DNA of 39,039 bases from Eubacterium sp. UBA4343 (GTDB lineage Bacteria > Bacillota > Clostridia > Lachnospirales > Lachnospiraceae), in assembly GCA_002394235.1 (NCBI GenBank), contig DGTF01000060.1, positions 1 through 39,039 of the forward strand, given 5' to 3'. A program made the position numbers and the translations under genes. The notes under the pieces are model-generated. The model searched no databases, was not told the origin of the DNA, and was given only the letters and a program-made list of their open reading frames with translations. Within the stretch, counting starts at the first letter, position 1. Each line of letters starts with the position of its first letter. Shown piece by piece: positions 1 to 7,286 of the stretch.

Positions 1-78
1 CATCCGTCAGAGAAGGTCGGAGCTGAGATCCGCAAGCTGTACAGCTGGAACGATGAGGACAAGCTGATCAACAACTAA
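1..78 (+). CDS. ilvC: C-terminal end of a truncated gene, probably ketol-acid reductoisomerase
   Basis: The open frame runs from the first base of the window to a TAA at 76-78 and gives 25 residues ending in KLYSWNDEDKLINN. The pattern EKVGxEIRKLYSW...KLINN resembles the C-terminus of clostridial IlvC (branched-chain amino acid synthesis). That identification is from memory of the family and rests on only 25 residues. The upstream part lies outside the window. A terminator follows 34 bases after the stop. An amino acid biosynthesis gene next to dapA-dapB would be unremarkable. Confidence 0.45.
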   Translation, partial: HPSEKVGAEIRKLYSWNDEDKLINN

Positions 79-111
79 TCCCCATTTCCACATATACAAA
101 AGTATCCATAT

Positions 112-150
112 AAGCCGGGGGCTGAGAATGCCCCTGGCTTGTTTTAGTTT
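112..150 (+). terminator. Rho-independent terminator of the upstream gene
   Basis: AAGCCGGGGGC pairs with GCCCCTGGCTT (one G-U pair) around a short loop and is followed by GTTTTAGTTT. It closes the partial gene at 1-78. The T-tract merges directly into the 98-bp dispersed element that starts at 148. Confidence 0.85.
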
Positions 151-245
151 ACGCGAACAGTGAGCCGCAGCCGAATGCGAAGTATTCGTGTGCGGCGAGC
201 GTCGCGATAGCGGGATAAAACTCGCGCAGCGTGTTTTATATCGTT
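148..245 (+). repeat. 98-bp terminator-associated dispersed element, copy 1
   Basis: This segment matches 26756-26853 at 96 of 98 positions without gaps, and its first part recurs at 38997-39039. It begins in the T-tract of the preceding terminator. Two hairpins are visible: GCCGCA...TGCGGC enclosing CGAAT...ATTCG, and then GATAAAAC...GTTTTAT with a GC-rich loop. In this copy the second stem has one G-U pair and one G-A mismatch. There is no coding potential. It could be a REP/MITE-like repeat or part of a bidirectional 3' processing signal. Confidence 0.85.
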
Positions 246-256
246 AATCATGTAAA

Positions 257-338
257 GAGTTATCCGATTACTTCTGACGCAGGGATTTACCGATTACGCC
301 TGAAGTACAGACTTACCCGATTACGTCGGACATGTCAT
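257..338 (-). repeat. Three imperfect ~26-bp repeats at the 3' end of dapB
   Basis: CCGATTAC occurs at 264-271, 290-297 and 317-324 (spacing 26 and 27). The third copy is the coding end of dapB (Val-Ile-Gly-stop on the minus strand). The two copies beyond the stop keep GTAATCGG followed by a TAA. The 3' end of the gene, stop codon included, therefore appears to have been tandemly duplicated into the intergenic space. Confidence 0.75.
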
Positions 339-1071
339 ACATGCCGGCGGGCTTTCCGGCAAGGAATTTGGCTGCCTCAACCGCGCCTTTCCCGAAGATA
401 GCACGGGAGTAGGCGGTATGCCGGAATTCAATCACCTCATCCTGCCCTGCAAACATGACGGTGTGATCGCCGACGATGGAGCCGCCCCGAACCGAAGAAA
501 TACCGATTTCCTTCGGGTCTCTCTTTTCGTGGCGGTCATGACGGCTGAATACGAAGTGATATTCATTGTCTAGAGCCTCGTTCATGCTTTCGCCGAGCGC
601 CAAAGCTGTTCCGCTCGGAGCATCGATCTTTCGGTTGTGGTGTGCTTCCACGATCTCCATATCGTAACCCGCGGGAGCCAGAAGAGCAGCAGCCTCCTTT
701 ACAAGCTTCATCAGCAGATTGATGCCGACAGACATATTCGCGGAGCGGAGGATCGGGATGATTTTGCTGCATTCGGCCACCTTCGCGAGGGTCTCCTCCG
801 TGAGAGCGGTGGTGCAGAGAACCAGGGGAAGTCTGCGGTCTACACAGAAATCCAGCAGGGCGTCTGTCGCCCGGAAATTTGAAAAATCAATGACAGCATC
901 TGCTTCAACGCTGCAGTCAGCAGGACTGGAAAAAATCGGATACTCACGGACATTATTTGCCGGAGCGATATCAATACCTGCTGCTATAACAGTCTCGGAA
1001 TCTGCGTTCAGGATGTCAGTCAGAACCTGTCCCATATGTCCGTTGCATCCGCTCAGAATCACCTTTACCAT
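313..1071 (-). CDS. dapB: 4-hydroxy-tetrahydrodipicolinate reductase
   Basis: NAD(P)H-dependent reductase in the diaminopimelate/lysine pathway, cytoplasmic, acting on the product of DapA. The 252-residue protein has the N-terminal nucleotide-binding loop GCNGHMG (residues 8-14) and the family signature EAHHNRKIDAPSGTA (about 142-156), with the catalytic His pair at 144-145, Lys148 and the substrate-binding SGT. Length is normal for the family. A longer frame starts at a GTG (1089), but AAGGAG lies inside that extension six bases before the ATG at 1071, so 1071 is chosen. It is the second gene of dapA-dapB, 62 bases after dapA, and is presumably under the same lysine riboswitch. Its 3' end carries tandem duplications that include the stop codon. 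Confidence 0.97.
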   Translation of the reverse strand: MVKVILSGCNGHMGQVLTDILNADSETVIAAGIDIAPANNVREYPIFSSPADCSVEADAVIDFSNFRATDALLDFCVDRRLPLVLCTTALTEETLAKVAECSKIIPILRSANMSVGINLLMKLVKEAAALLAPAGYDMEIVEAHHNRKIDAPSGTALALGESMNEALDNEYHFVFSRHDRHEKRDPKEIGISSVRGGSIVGDHTVMFAGQDEVIEFRHTAYSRAIFGKGAVEAAKFLAGKPAGMYDMSDVIG

Positions 1072-1133
1072 TTCTTTCTCCTTTTTCACAGCTTATTCTT
1101 TCAGAACTTTTCCGTTTTCAGATCCAAAGAGAT

Positions 1134-2027
1134 TTATTTTACCTTGATTCCGAAGTCAATCAATGATTTTCTGAGCCGCTCGGTGTCCGCCTCGGATCCC
1201 ATACCGTAGAGCGGTCCGCGGAGAGGACCAACCTCTTTGCCCATCATGTTCAAGGCAACCTTAACCGGGATCGGGTTCACCTCACAGAAGAGAGAGTCGA
1301 TCAGGTCGATGGCATTCAGCTGCATCGCACAGGAACCCTTGGTATCGCCGTTCAGGTATTTCCAGCACATCTCATGGGTATATCCGGGCGCGACATTTGA
1401 GAGAACGGAGATTACGCCGAGGCCGCCGAGAGACATAATCGGAACAACCTGATCGTCATTTCCGGAGTAAATATCCAGAGCATCACCGGCAAGAGATTTT
1501 GTCTTCGCAATCTGGGAAAGATTGCCGCTTGCAGCCTTGATTGCCACGATGTTCTTTACATTCTTTCCAAGGTAGGCTGCTGTCTCCGGGAGAATATTGC
1601 AGCCGGTTCTGGAAGGAACGTTGTACATGATGATCGGTGTGTGTACCGATTCCGAAACCTCAGTGTAATGGCGGATCAGGCCTGCCTGCGTCGCCTTGTT
1701 GTAATATGGGGTGACGACGAGAAGCCCGTCGACTCCGGCTTTTTCAGCTTCTGTAGAAAGGTAAATCGCGGTTTTGGTGCTGTTGGATCCGGTTCCTGCA
1801 ACAACCGGAATTCTGTGATTGACGGTCTCTACACAGTGGCGGATGGTGGCGATATGTTCCTCCTCAGAGAGTGTAGCAGACTCGCCGGAAGTACCGCAGA
1901 TGACGATGCAGTCGGTTCCCTCCGCGATATGCCACTCGATCAGTTCATCCAGCTTATCATAATTAACAGTTTCGTCGTCATTCATAGGGGTGACGAGAGC
2001 GACACCGGCTCCTTTAAAAATTGCCAT
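1134..2027 (-). CDS. dapA: 4-hydroxy-tetrahydrodipicolinate synthase
   Basis: Condenses pyruvate with aspartate semialdehyde, the first committed step to diaminopimelate and lysine. The 297-residue TIM-barrel protein shows GTSGES (45-50), the catalytic Tyr of MYNVPSRTG (Tyr136) with Arg140, and the Schiff-base lysine in VAIKAASG (Lys164). A longer frame exists upstream, but AAGGAGG sits nine bases before ATG 2027 and the protein from there matches the family N-terminus. It is first in an operon with dapB. A ~590-nt leader precedes it and holds a lysine riboswitch, an intrinsic terminator and a 14-bp minisatellite. Confidence 0.98.
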   Translation of the reverse strand: MAIFKGAGVALVTPMNDDETVNYDKLDELIEWHIAEGTDCIVICGTSGESATLSEEEHIATIRHCVETVNHRIPVVAGTGSNSTKTAIYLSTEAEKAGVDGLLVVTPYYNKATQAGLIRHYTEVSESVHTPIIMYNVPSRTGCNILPETAAYLGKNVKNIVAIKAASGNLSQIAKTKSLAGDALDIYSGNDDQVVPIMSLGGLGVISVLSNVAPGYTHEMCWKYLNGDTKGSCAMQLNAIDLIDSLFCEVNPIPVKVALNMMGKEVGPLRGPLYGMGSEADTERLRKSLIDFGIKVK

Positions 2028-2118
2028 GACAGATCCTCCTTGATTTGGGTTAGAAATTGATTCTTCACGTTGCCAGTCTGTGTACTTGTAACTGCGTACA
2101 CAGTTTCGCACAGTCGTG

Positions 2119-2290
2119 TCTGTACATCGATGTCTGTGCATCCATATCTATGCATCTATGTCAGTGCATCGATATCTGTGCATCCATGTCAGTGTGTTGA
2201 TATCTGTGCATCTATGTCAGTGCATTGCTAGCTGTGCATCAATATCTGTGCATCTATGTCAGTGCATTGATATCCGTGCATTCATATCTG
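2119..2290 (-). repeat. 14-bp tandem minisatellite in the dapA leader
   Basis: Twelve consecutive 14-bp units start at 2119, 2133, 2147 and so on to 2273, with a thirteenth partial unit. The consensus on the plus strand is close to TCTGTGCATCNATR. Because 14 is not a multiple of three, the array is not a coding repeat. It lies in the transcribed leader between the riboswitch terminator (2332-2358) and the dapA ribosome binding site. More degenerate TGTGTAC-like units continue toward dapA (2070-2118). Confidence 0.9.
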
Positions 2291-2331
2291 TGGGATAGAT
2301 GCATCAGTGTATGTGAACAATGCCTTGAGAC

Positions 2332-2358
2332 AAAAAATATGCGCCGCCGGAATGGCGC
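2332..2358 (-). terminator. Intrinsic terminator of the lysine riboswitch expression platform
   Basis: Read on the minus strand, GCGCC and GGCGC flank an eight-base loop and are followed by ATATTTTTTG. It lies about 95 bases downstream of the aptamer and 300 bases before dapA, as expected for a transcription-terminating platform. Confidence 0.75.
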
Positions 2359-2452
2359 CGCCTGACATTCTGATGAAGCAGATCCGCCCGGGGCGTAAAA
2401 ACCGTTACCGGAATGCAGCCGGCGATCATGATTCATCGTATATGTATCTGCG

Positions 2453-2614
2453 GATAGCGCTCCATCTGACGATGACAGTCATAAACCTGTTCGATTCATG
2501 CCCAAGAAAAAGAAAGCAGAGATCCCTTCCTTTCGGCGTATGTCCCTTTCTCCGCGTCTTCCCCTGCACTCTGCTGCATCGAACCGGATACTCTTGAGAT
2601 ACGCAACCTCTATC
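2453..2614 (-). promoter_or_regulatory. Lysine riboswitch (L-box) aptamer
   Basis: Read on the minus strand the segment begins GATAGAGGTTGCG, continues through AAGAGTA, an AGGGACATACGCCGAAAGG block, TGGGCATGAA and GACTGTCA, and closes with GGAGCGCTATC. These are the conserved blocks of the L-box in order, with the terminal P1 pairing GATAG/CTATC. It starts a few bases after the predicted transcription start and precedes dapA, which fits its known role of stopping transcription when lysine is plentiful. Confidence 0.93.
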
Positions 2615-2626
2615 ACATATAAAGCG

Positions 2627-2655
2627 ATTATATCGTCTGCATAAATGCTTGTCAA
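2627..2655 (-). promoter_or_regulatory. Consensus sigma-A promoter of dapA-dapB
   Basis: On the minus strand, TTGACA (2655-2650), a 17-base spacer and TATAAT (2632-2627) form a perfect consensus promoter. The predicted start near 2620 is just upstream of the lysine aptamer. Confidence 0.92.
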
Positions 2656-2752
2656 GATAACGAAAAGACGATTATCGTTCAATCTGTTCAAAAAAGTTCG
2701 TGGAAACCGCATAAAATCAGACCTTTGCAGACTACACAAAGGGAAAATGTTG

Positions 2753-2761
2753 TGATATAAT
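2753..2761 (+). promoter_or_regulatory. Extended -10 promoter of typA
   Basis: TGATATAAT is a perfect extended -10 element (TGnTATAAT). No good -35 element is visible 17 bases upstream. It gives a leader of roughly 220 bases before typA. Confidence 0.7.
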
Positions 2762-2875
2762 TTCGTGGTTGCAGATAGTGAAAAAATATACAGAGTTGCC
2801 CCGTTTCAGGGGTCAGGCAGTGAGATCTGCCCGGGTTCGGCAGAAGAAAAGCTTGAATATTTGAATCCGGAGGCA

Positions 2876-2940
2876 GGTTTTCCCAGAAACAATGTCCGCG
2901 AGACCGGGAACGGGTTTTCCAAGGGACAATGTCCGGGAGA
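2876..2940 (+). repeat. 28-bp direct duplication in the typA leader
   Basis: GGTTTTCC...ACAATGTCCGnGAGA occurs at 2876-2903 and 2913-2940, with 24 of 28 positions identical and a 37-bp period. Upstream in the same leader, GGCAG/CTGCC and CCCC/GGGG hairpins are visible. No known riboswitch is recognised. Confidence 0.7.
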
Positions 2941-2987
2941 GCAGACGAACGTTGATGCTGCCGGCATTAGATGTGAGGTTAAAGATT

Positions 2988-4823
2988 ATGAAAATTACCA
3001 GAAACGATATCCGTAACGTTGCCATTATTGCCCATGTCGATCACGGCAAGACAACGCTGGTAGATAAATTGCTGAGACAGAGCGGAGTATTCCGGGATAA
3101 TCAGCAGGTACAGGAAAGAGTCATGGACTCCGGCGCAATCGAAAAGGAGCGGGGAATCACGATTCTGTCCAAGAATACTGCGGTTCAATATAAGGACACC
3201 AAGATCAATATCATCGACACACCCGGACATGCTGATTTCGGCGGTGAGGTAGAGCGTGTACTGAAGATGGTAAATGGCGTTATCCTTCTGGTAGATGCGT
3301 TTGAAGGGCCGATGCCGCAGACACGTTTTGTCCTTGAGAAGGCTCTGGCACTGAATCTGAAGGTTGTGGTCTGCATCAATAAGGTAGACCGTCCGAACGC
3401 GCGACCGACTGAGGTGGTGGACGAGGTCCTCGAGCTTCTGATGGATCTCGGAGCTTCCGATGAACAGCTCGACGCTCCCTTCCTCTACGCTTCTGCGAGA
3501 GACGGATGGTGCACCAACGAGCTTGATGACGAGAGAAAGGACATGACACCACTGTTCGAGGCAATCCTGAAATATATTCCTGCTCCGACAGGTGACCCGG
3601 ATGCCGGTATTCAGATGCTGGTATCTACCATCGATTACAATGAGTATGTCGGCCGGATCGGAATCGGTAAAATCGACAATGGAACATTGTCTCTGAATCA
3701 GGAAGTCCTTCTGATGAATCATCATGATCCGGACAAGAAGGCACGGGTAAAGATCAGCAAGATGTATGTCTTCGACGGACTGAAGAGAGTTGAGGTTGAA
3801 AAGGCAACGGTAGGAGAGATCGTAGCGGTATCCGGTATCGCCGATCTGCATATCGGAGATACGCTCTGCGATCTGGAGAACCCGCAGCCGATTCCATTCC
3901 AGAAGATTGAGGAGCCCACGATTTCCATGAATTTCGTGGTCAACGATTCACCTCTTGCAGGAACCGAGGGAACCTATGTTACTTCCCGGCACCTTCGCGA
4001 CCGTCTGTTCCGTGAACTGAACACCGATGTGTCACTCCGGGTTGAGGAGACAGATTCTGCGGACTGCTTTAAGGTATCCGGACGAGGCGAGCTTCATCTG
4101 TCGGTTCTGATCGAGGAGATGAGACGTGAGGGCTACGAATTCGCGGTCAGCAAGGCAGAGGTTATTTACAGGTACGATGAACGCGGCAGGAAGCTGGAGC
4201 CGGTGGAGCTGGCATACATCGATGTGCCGGATGAGTATTCAGGGGCTGTGATTCAGTCGCTGAGCGAGCGGAAGGGCGAGCTTCAGGGAATGAGCGTCGG
4301 CGAGAACGGTATTACCCGTCTGGAGTTCAGCATTCCTTCGAGAGGCTTGATTGGTTTCCGTGGAAACTTCATGACGATGACAAAAGGAACGGGAATCCTG
4401 AACACGATTTTTGATGATTATGCACCGTACAAGGGTGATATTGTGTTCCGTAAACAGGGATCTCTGATCGCCTTTGAGCCAGGAGTATCCGTTGCGTACG
4501 GTCTGTTTGCGGCACAGCAGAGAGGAACGCTGTTCATCGGACCGGGTGAAAAGGTTTACGCGGGAATGGTTGTCGGTATGTCTTCCAAGCCGGAGGATAT
4601 TGAGCTGAACGTCTGCAAGACCAAGCATCTGACCAACACCCGTACCTCTTCATCAGACGAGGCGCTCGTGCTGACGCCTCTGATGATTCTCTCTCTCGAG
4701 CAGGCACTGGAATTCATAGACAGTGACGAGCTTCTGGAGGTGACTCCGAAGAGTCTTCGTATTCGTAAGCGTCAGCTTGATTCCAGACTCAGAAAGCGCG
4801 AGGGAATCAGAAAGAACGGATAA
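2988..4823 (+). CDS. typA: Translational GTPase TypA/BipA
   Basis: Ribosome-associated GTPase of the EF-G/LepA superfamily, linked in other bacteria to 50S assembly and stress growth. The 611-residue protein has G1 AHVDHGKT (15-22), the switch region ERGITI (54-59), DTPGH (77-81) and NKVD (131-134), followed by domain II and EF-G-like domains III and V. The C-terminal part (RGLIGFRGNFMTMTKGTG) is characteristic of TypA. A longer frame from 2892 would add 32 low-complexity residues. The ATG at 2988 matches the family N-terminus (MKITRNDIRNVAIIAHVDHG) and has GAGG nine bases upstream. It appears monocistronic, from the extended -10 promoter at 2753 to the bidirectional terminator at 4864. Confidence 0.97.
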   Translation: MKITRNDIRNVAIIAHVDHGKTTLVDKLLRQSGVFRDNQQVQERVMDSGAIEKERGITILSKNTAVQYKDTKINIIDTPGHADFGGEVERVLKMVNGVILLVDAFEGPMPQTRFVLEKALALNLKVVVCINKVDRPNARPTEVVDEVLELLMDLGASDEQLDAPFLYASARDGWCTNELDDERKDMTPLFEAILKYIPAPTGDPDAGIQMLVSTIDYNEYVGRIGIGKIDNGTLSLNQEVLLMNHHDPDKKARVKISKMYVFDGLKRVEVEKATVGEIVAVSGIADLHIGDTLCDLENPQPIPFQKIEEPTISMNFVVNDSPLAGTEGTYVTSRHLRDRLFRELNTDVSLRVEETDSADCFKVSGRGELHLSVLIEEMRREGYEFAVSKAEVIYRYDERGRKLEPVELAYIDVPDEYSGAVIQSLSERKGELQGMSVGENGITRLEFSIPSRGLIGFRGNFMTMTKGTGILNTIFDDYAPYKGDIVFRKQGSLIAFEPGVSVAYGLFAAQQRGTLFIGPGEKVYAGMVVGMSSKPEDIELNVCKTKHLTNTRTSSSDEALVLTPLMILSLEQALEFIDSDELLEVTPKSLRIRKRQLDSRLRKREGIRKNG

Positions 4824-4863
4824 TAAGAGCCGGCCACAGATACAGGCAGGCAGCAGCAAAGAA

Positions 4864-4922
4864 AAACGAGACGGCCGGAACATTTCCTGCTCAGGGAAAT
4901 GTTCCGGCCGTCTCGTTTTGTT
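4864..4922. terminator. Bidirectional terminator between typA and prs
   Basis: A perfect stem of about 21 bp (CGAGACGGCCGGAACATTTCC and its complement, six-base loop) is flanked by an A-run on the left and TTTTG on the right. It can end both typA on the plus strand and the murC-dnaD-dnaI-prs operon on the minus strand. Confidence 0.95.
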
Positions 4923-4969
4923 ACCACTTTCGCAGATGACAACAGGAATGAGATGCATCTGGCCACGGA

Positions 4970-6157
4970 TCAGATTTTCTCGTGATTCTCGAATTTTTTC
5001 AGAACCTTCTGGATACGGTCTACCGGGTCCAGAAGACTGCTGATGGAAGCGTCGTGATTCAGTGTATCGATCAGAAGCGCTATGTACTTGCTCATATCAC
5101 AGCTGATATAATATGGCCGCTGCAGAAGCTCCGGTCTCTGGTATACGAGGTTTGTTGTGACAAGCTTTGTGAACACTCCCTTGCGGTAGGCTTCATCAAA
5201 GCTGTCGAGTCCGTTCGTGAACAGACCGAAGGTGGCACACATGTAGATGTTCTTCGCCCCGCGCTCCTTGAGCAGAGAGGCAACTTCAATCATGCTGTCT
5301 CCGGAGGAGATCATGTCGTCGATGATGATCATGTCCTTGCCCTTTACGTCAGCCCCGAGGAATTCATGGGCGACGATCGGGTTTCTGCCATCGATGATGG
5401 TGGAATAATCGCGGCGCTTGTAGAACATACCCATATCGACACCGAGGTTATTGGCGATGTAGATTGCTCTCGCCATGCCGCCCTCATCCGGGCTGATGCA
5501 CATCAGGTGATCGGAATCGATCTTCATGTCAGGCTCTGCGTGGCGGAGAATGTTCTTGATGAACTGATAGGATGCGGAGATGGTCTCAAACCCGTGAAGC
5601 GGGATCGCGTTCTGTACGCGAGGGTCGTGAGCATCGAAGGTGATGATATTTTCAACGCCCATTCCGACCAGCTCCTTGAGGCCAAGGGCACAGTCCAGGG
5701 ACTCGCGGCCGGAACGCTTGTGCTGACGGCTCTCATAGAGGAAGGGCATGATTACATTGATTCTCCTGGCCTTTCCGCCGATTGCCGCGATCGCCCGCTT
5801 AAGATCCTGAAAGTGGTCGTCCGGGGACATGTGATTGACATAGCTGCCGAGCTTATAGGTCAGAGAGTAGTTGCAGACATCAACGAGAAGGTAGATATCG
5901 TCTCCGCGGACGGACTCGCCGATGACTCCCTTTGCCTCGCCGGAACCAAATCTGGGAATGTCGCACGGAATAATGTATGAACTTCTCTCATAGCCCTCGA
6001 CAGCCGATGAGGTTTTGTGATCCGATTCCCGGTCCCTTCTCCACTGCACGAGATAATCATCCACCTTGCTGCCGATCGTTGTACAGCTCTTTAACGGAAT
6101 GATCCCGAGACGTCCGACTGGAAGGGAGTCATAGTAATTGTCGTTTCTGTTTGCCAT
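4970..6157 (-). CDS. prs: Ribose-phosphate pyrophosphokinase, long divergent form
   Basis: Makes PRPP from ribose 5-phosphate and ATP for nucleotide, His and Trp synthesis. The 395-residue protein is about 80 residues longer than typical PrsA, mostly at the N-terminus. Recognisable blocks are SRQHKRSGRE (143-152, ATP site), FDAHDPRVQ (174-182), SPDEGGMAR (222-230), KRRDY (247-251, flexible loop) and the PRPP-binding loop DDMISSGDSM (280-289). The loop departs from the usual DDIIDTGGT but keeps the Asp pair. AAGGAGG lies seven bases before the ATG. It is last in the murC-dnaD-dnaI-prs series, 40 bases after dnaI, before a strong terminator. Confidence 0.9.
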   Translation of the reverse strand: MANRNDNYYDSLPVGRLGIIPLKSCTTIGSKVDDYLVQWRRDRESDHKTSSAVEGYERSSYIIPCDIPRFGSGEAKGVIGESVRGDDIYLLVDVCNYSLTYKLGSYVNHMSPDDHFQDLKRAIAAIGGKARRINVIMPFLYESRQHKRSGRESLDCALGLKELVGMGVENIITFDAHDPRVQNAIPLHGFETISASYQFIKNILRHAEPDMKIDSDHLMCISPDEGGMARAIYIANNLGVDMGMFYKRRDYSTIIDGRNPIVAHEFLGADVKGKDMIIIDDMISSGDSMIEVASLLKERGAKNIYMCATFGLFTNGLDSFDEAYRKGVFTKLVTTNLVYQRPELLQRPYYISCDMSKYIALLIDTLNHDASISSLLDPVDRIQKVLKKFENHEKI

Positions 6158-6197
6158 ATCTGATATTCCTCCTTAACACTGCAGGTTTCAATTCACA

Positions 6198-7232
6198 TTA
6201 TTCTGAAGTCTGATTCTGACGCCGGTCCGGACCTTCGTTGGAAAGCCTTTTGCGGATCCGGATGTCCTCTCCGGAAATATGAATCAGACGGTACGAACCC
6301 ATTATACGTGAAAAAGTACGTTCTGAGAAGGCTTCCCGGACCTTCATAATGGAAAGGTTTGTGGAGATAATCGTTGATTTTTTCTGAAGAATCCGCTCGT
6401 TGACGATGAGGAAAAGCTCGGATGTCACAAAATTATTCAGCATTTCCGTGCCGAGGTCGTCTATGATCAGAAGATCACAGGCGTACACGGTCTCATACGT
6501 CTCCTTCAGATCTTCTTCAGAATGAAATTTGTATCTGCTCATGAGATCAAAGAGATCATATGCCGTCAGATACAGAACACTGCATCCGAGATCCAGAACC
6601 CCCTTCGCAATGGCGTGGGAGAGATGTGTTTTTCCGACCCCCACATCGCCGTAGAAGAAAAGATTTTCCGGCGTGCCCCTTCTGTGGTTCTGCCGGAAGT
6701 CCCTCACAAAATTTCGGGAAACCGCGAGAGCATTCTCTGCTTCCCAGTAGAAGGATTTCTGATTTACCTTATTAAAGGAATCTGTCGGGTAGTATTTCAG
6801 TGAAAAATTATCAAAGGTGTCGGATTCCAGAACATCCTTGAGATTTGAGGCAGAATAGAGCAGATCAATCTCAAGCTGGCGGAAACAGCTGCATTTGCGG
6901 TCCCCGACATATCCGGTGTCGTGGCAGAGAGGACAGTCGTACCGTGGCTCCAGGTAGTCCTCGGGATAGCCGTTCGAGAGGAGGAGCGCACGACGCTCCT
7001 CGGCAAGATCCTGAATAGCCCGGTCGGTATCGAGATCACTGCCCTTCGGATCCCCCAGGAGAAAGAGGGCCTTACGGACCGATACGGAGGCAACTTCGGC
7101 ATCGATCTCGGGGAGACGAGGGATCCTCGCATAAACCTCCTCTTTCCGACGGTCAAGGTCGCGCCGGCTTTTCAGCTGCTTCTGGCTGTAGATACGCATA
7201 ATAGCATCATATTGTGAATTGGACAGAGGCAT
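6198..7232 (-). CDS. dnaI: DnaC/DnaI-type helicase-loader ATPase
   Basis: AAA+ ATPase of the DnaC/DnaI/IstB-like group, which in Firmicutes loads the replicative helicase onto DNA together with DnaD. The 344-residue protein has an N-terminal helical region, a four-cysteine cluster CPLC...CSC (Cys100, 103, 114, 116) that probably binds zinc, Walker A GDVGVGKTH (195-203), Walker B LLIIDD (254-259), sensor STN (290-292) and an arginine-rich SERTFSRI segment (304-311). AGGAGGG lies close before the ATG. It sits directly after dnaD (54-base gap) and before prs (40 bases). There is no transposase nearby, so an IstB role is unlikely. Confidence 0.88.
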   Translation of the reverse strand: MPLSNSQYDAIMRIYSQKQLKSRRDLDRRKEEVYARIPRLPEIDAEVASVSVRKALFLLGDPKGSDLDTDRAIQDLAEERRALLLSNGYPEDYLEPRYDCPLCHDTGYVGDRKCSCFRQLEIDLLYSASNLKDVLESDTFDNFSLKYYPTDSFNKVNQKSFYWEAENALAVSRNFVRDFRQNHRRGTPENLFFYGDVGVGKTHLSHAIAKGVLDLGCSVLYLTAYDLFDLMSRYKFHSEEDLKETYETVYACDLLIIDDLGTEMLNNFVTSELFLIVNERILQKKSTIISTNLSIMKVREAFSERTFSRIMGSYRLIHISGEDIRIRKRLSNEGPDRRQNQTSE

Positions 7233-7286
7233 ATTCCCTCCTCTCTGTGCCTGGCTTCAGGCGCGGATGCAGAGGAAGCCCGGAGA

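Noticed and set aside
4982..5980. Long open frame antisense to prs (332 codons)
   Set aside because: It is a shadow of the conserved prs gene in another frame, with no ribosome binding site or family resemblance. The same applies to long antisense frames over glgP, glgC and the c-di-GMP gene.
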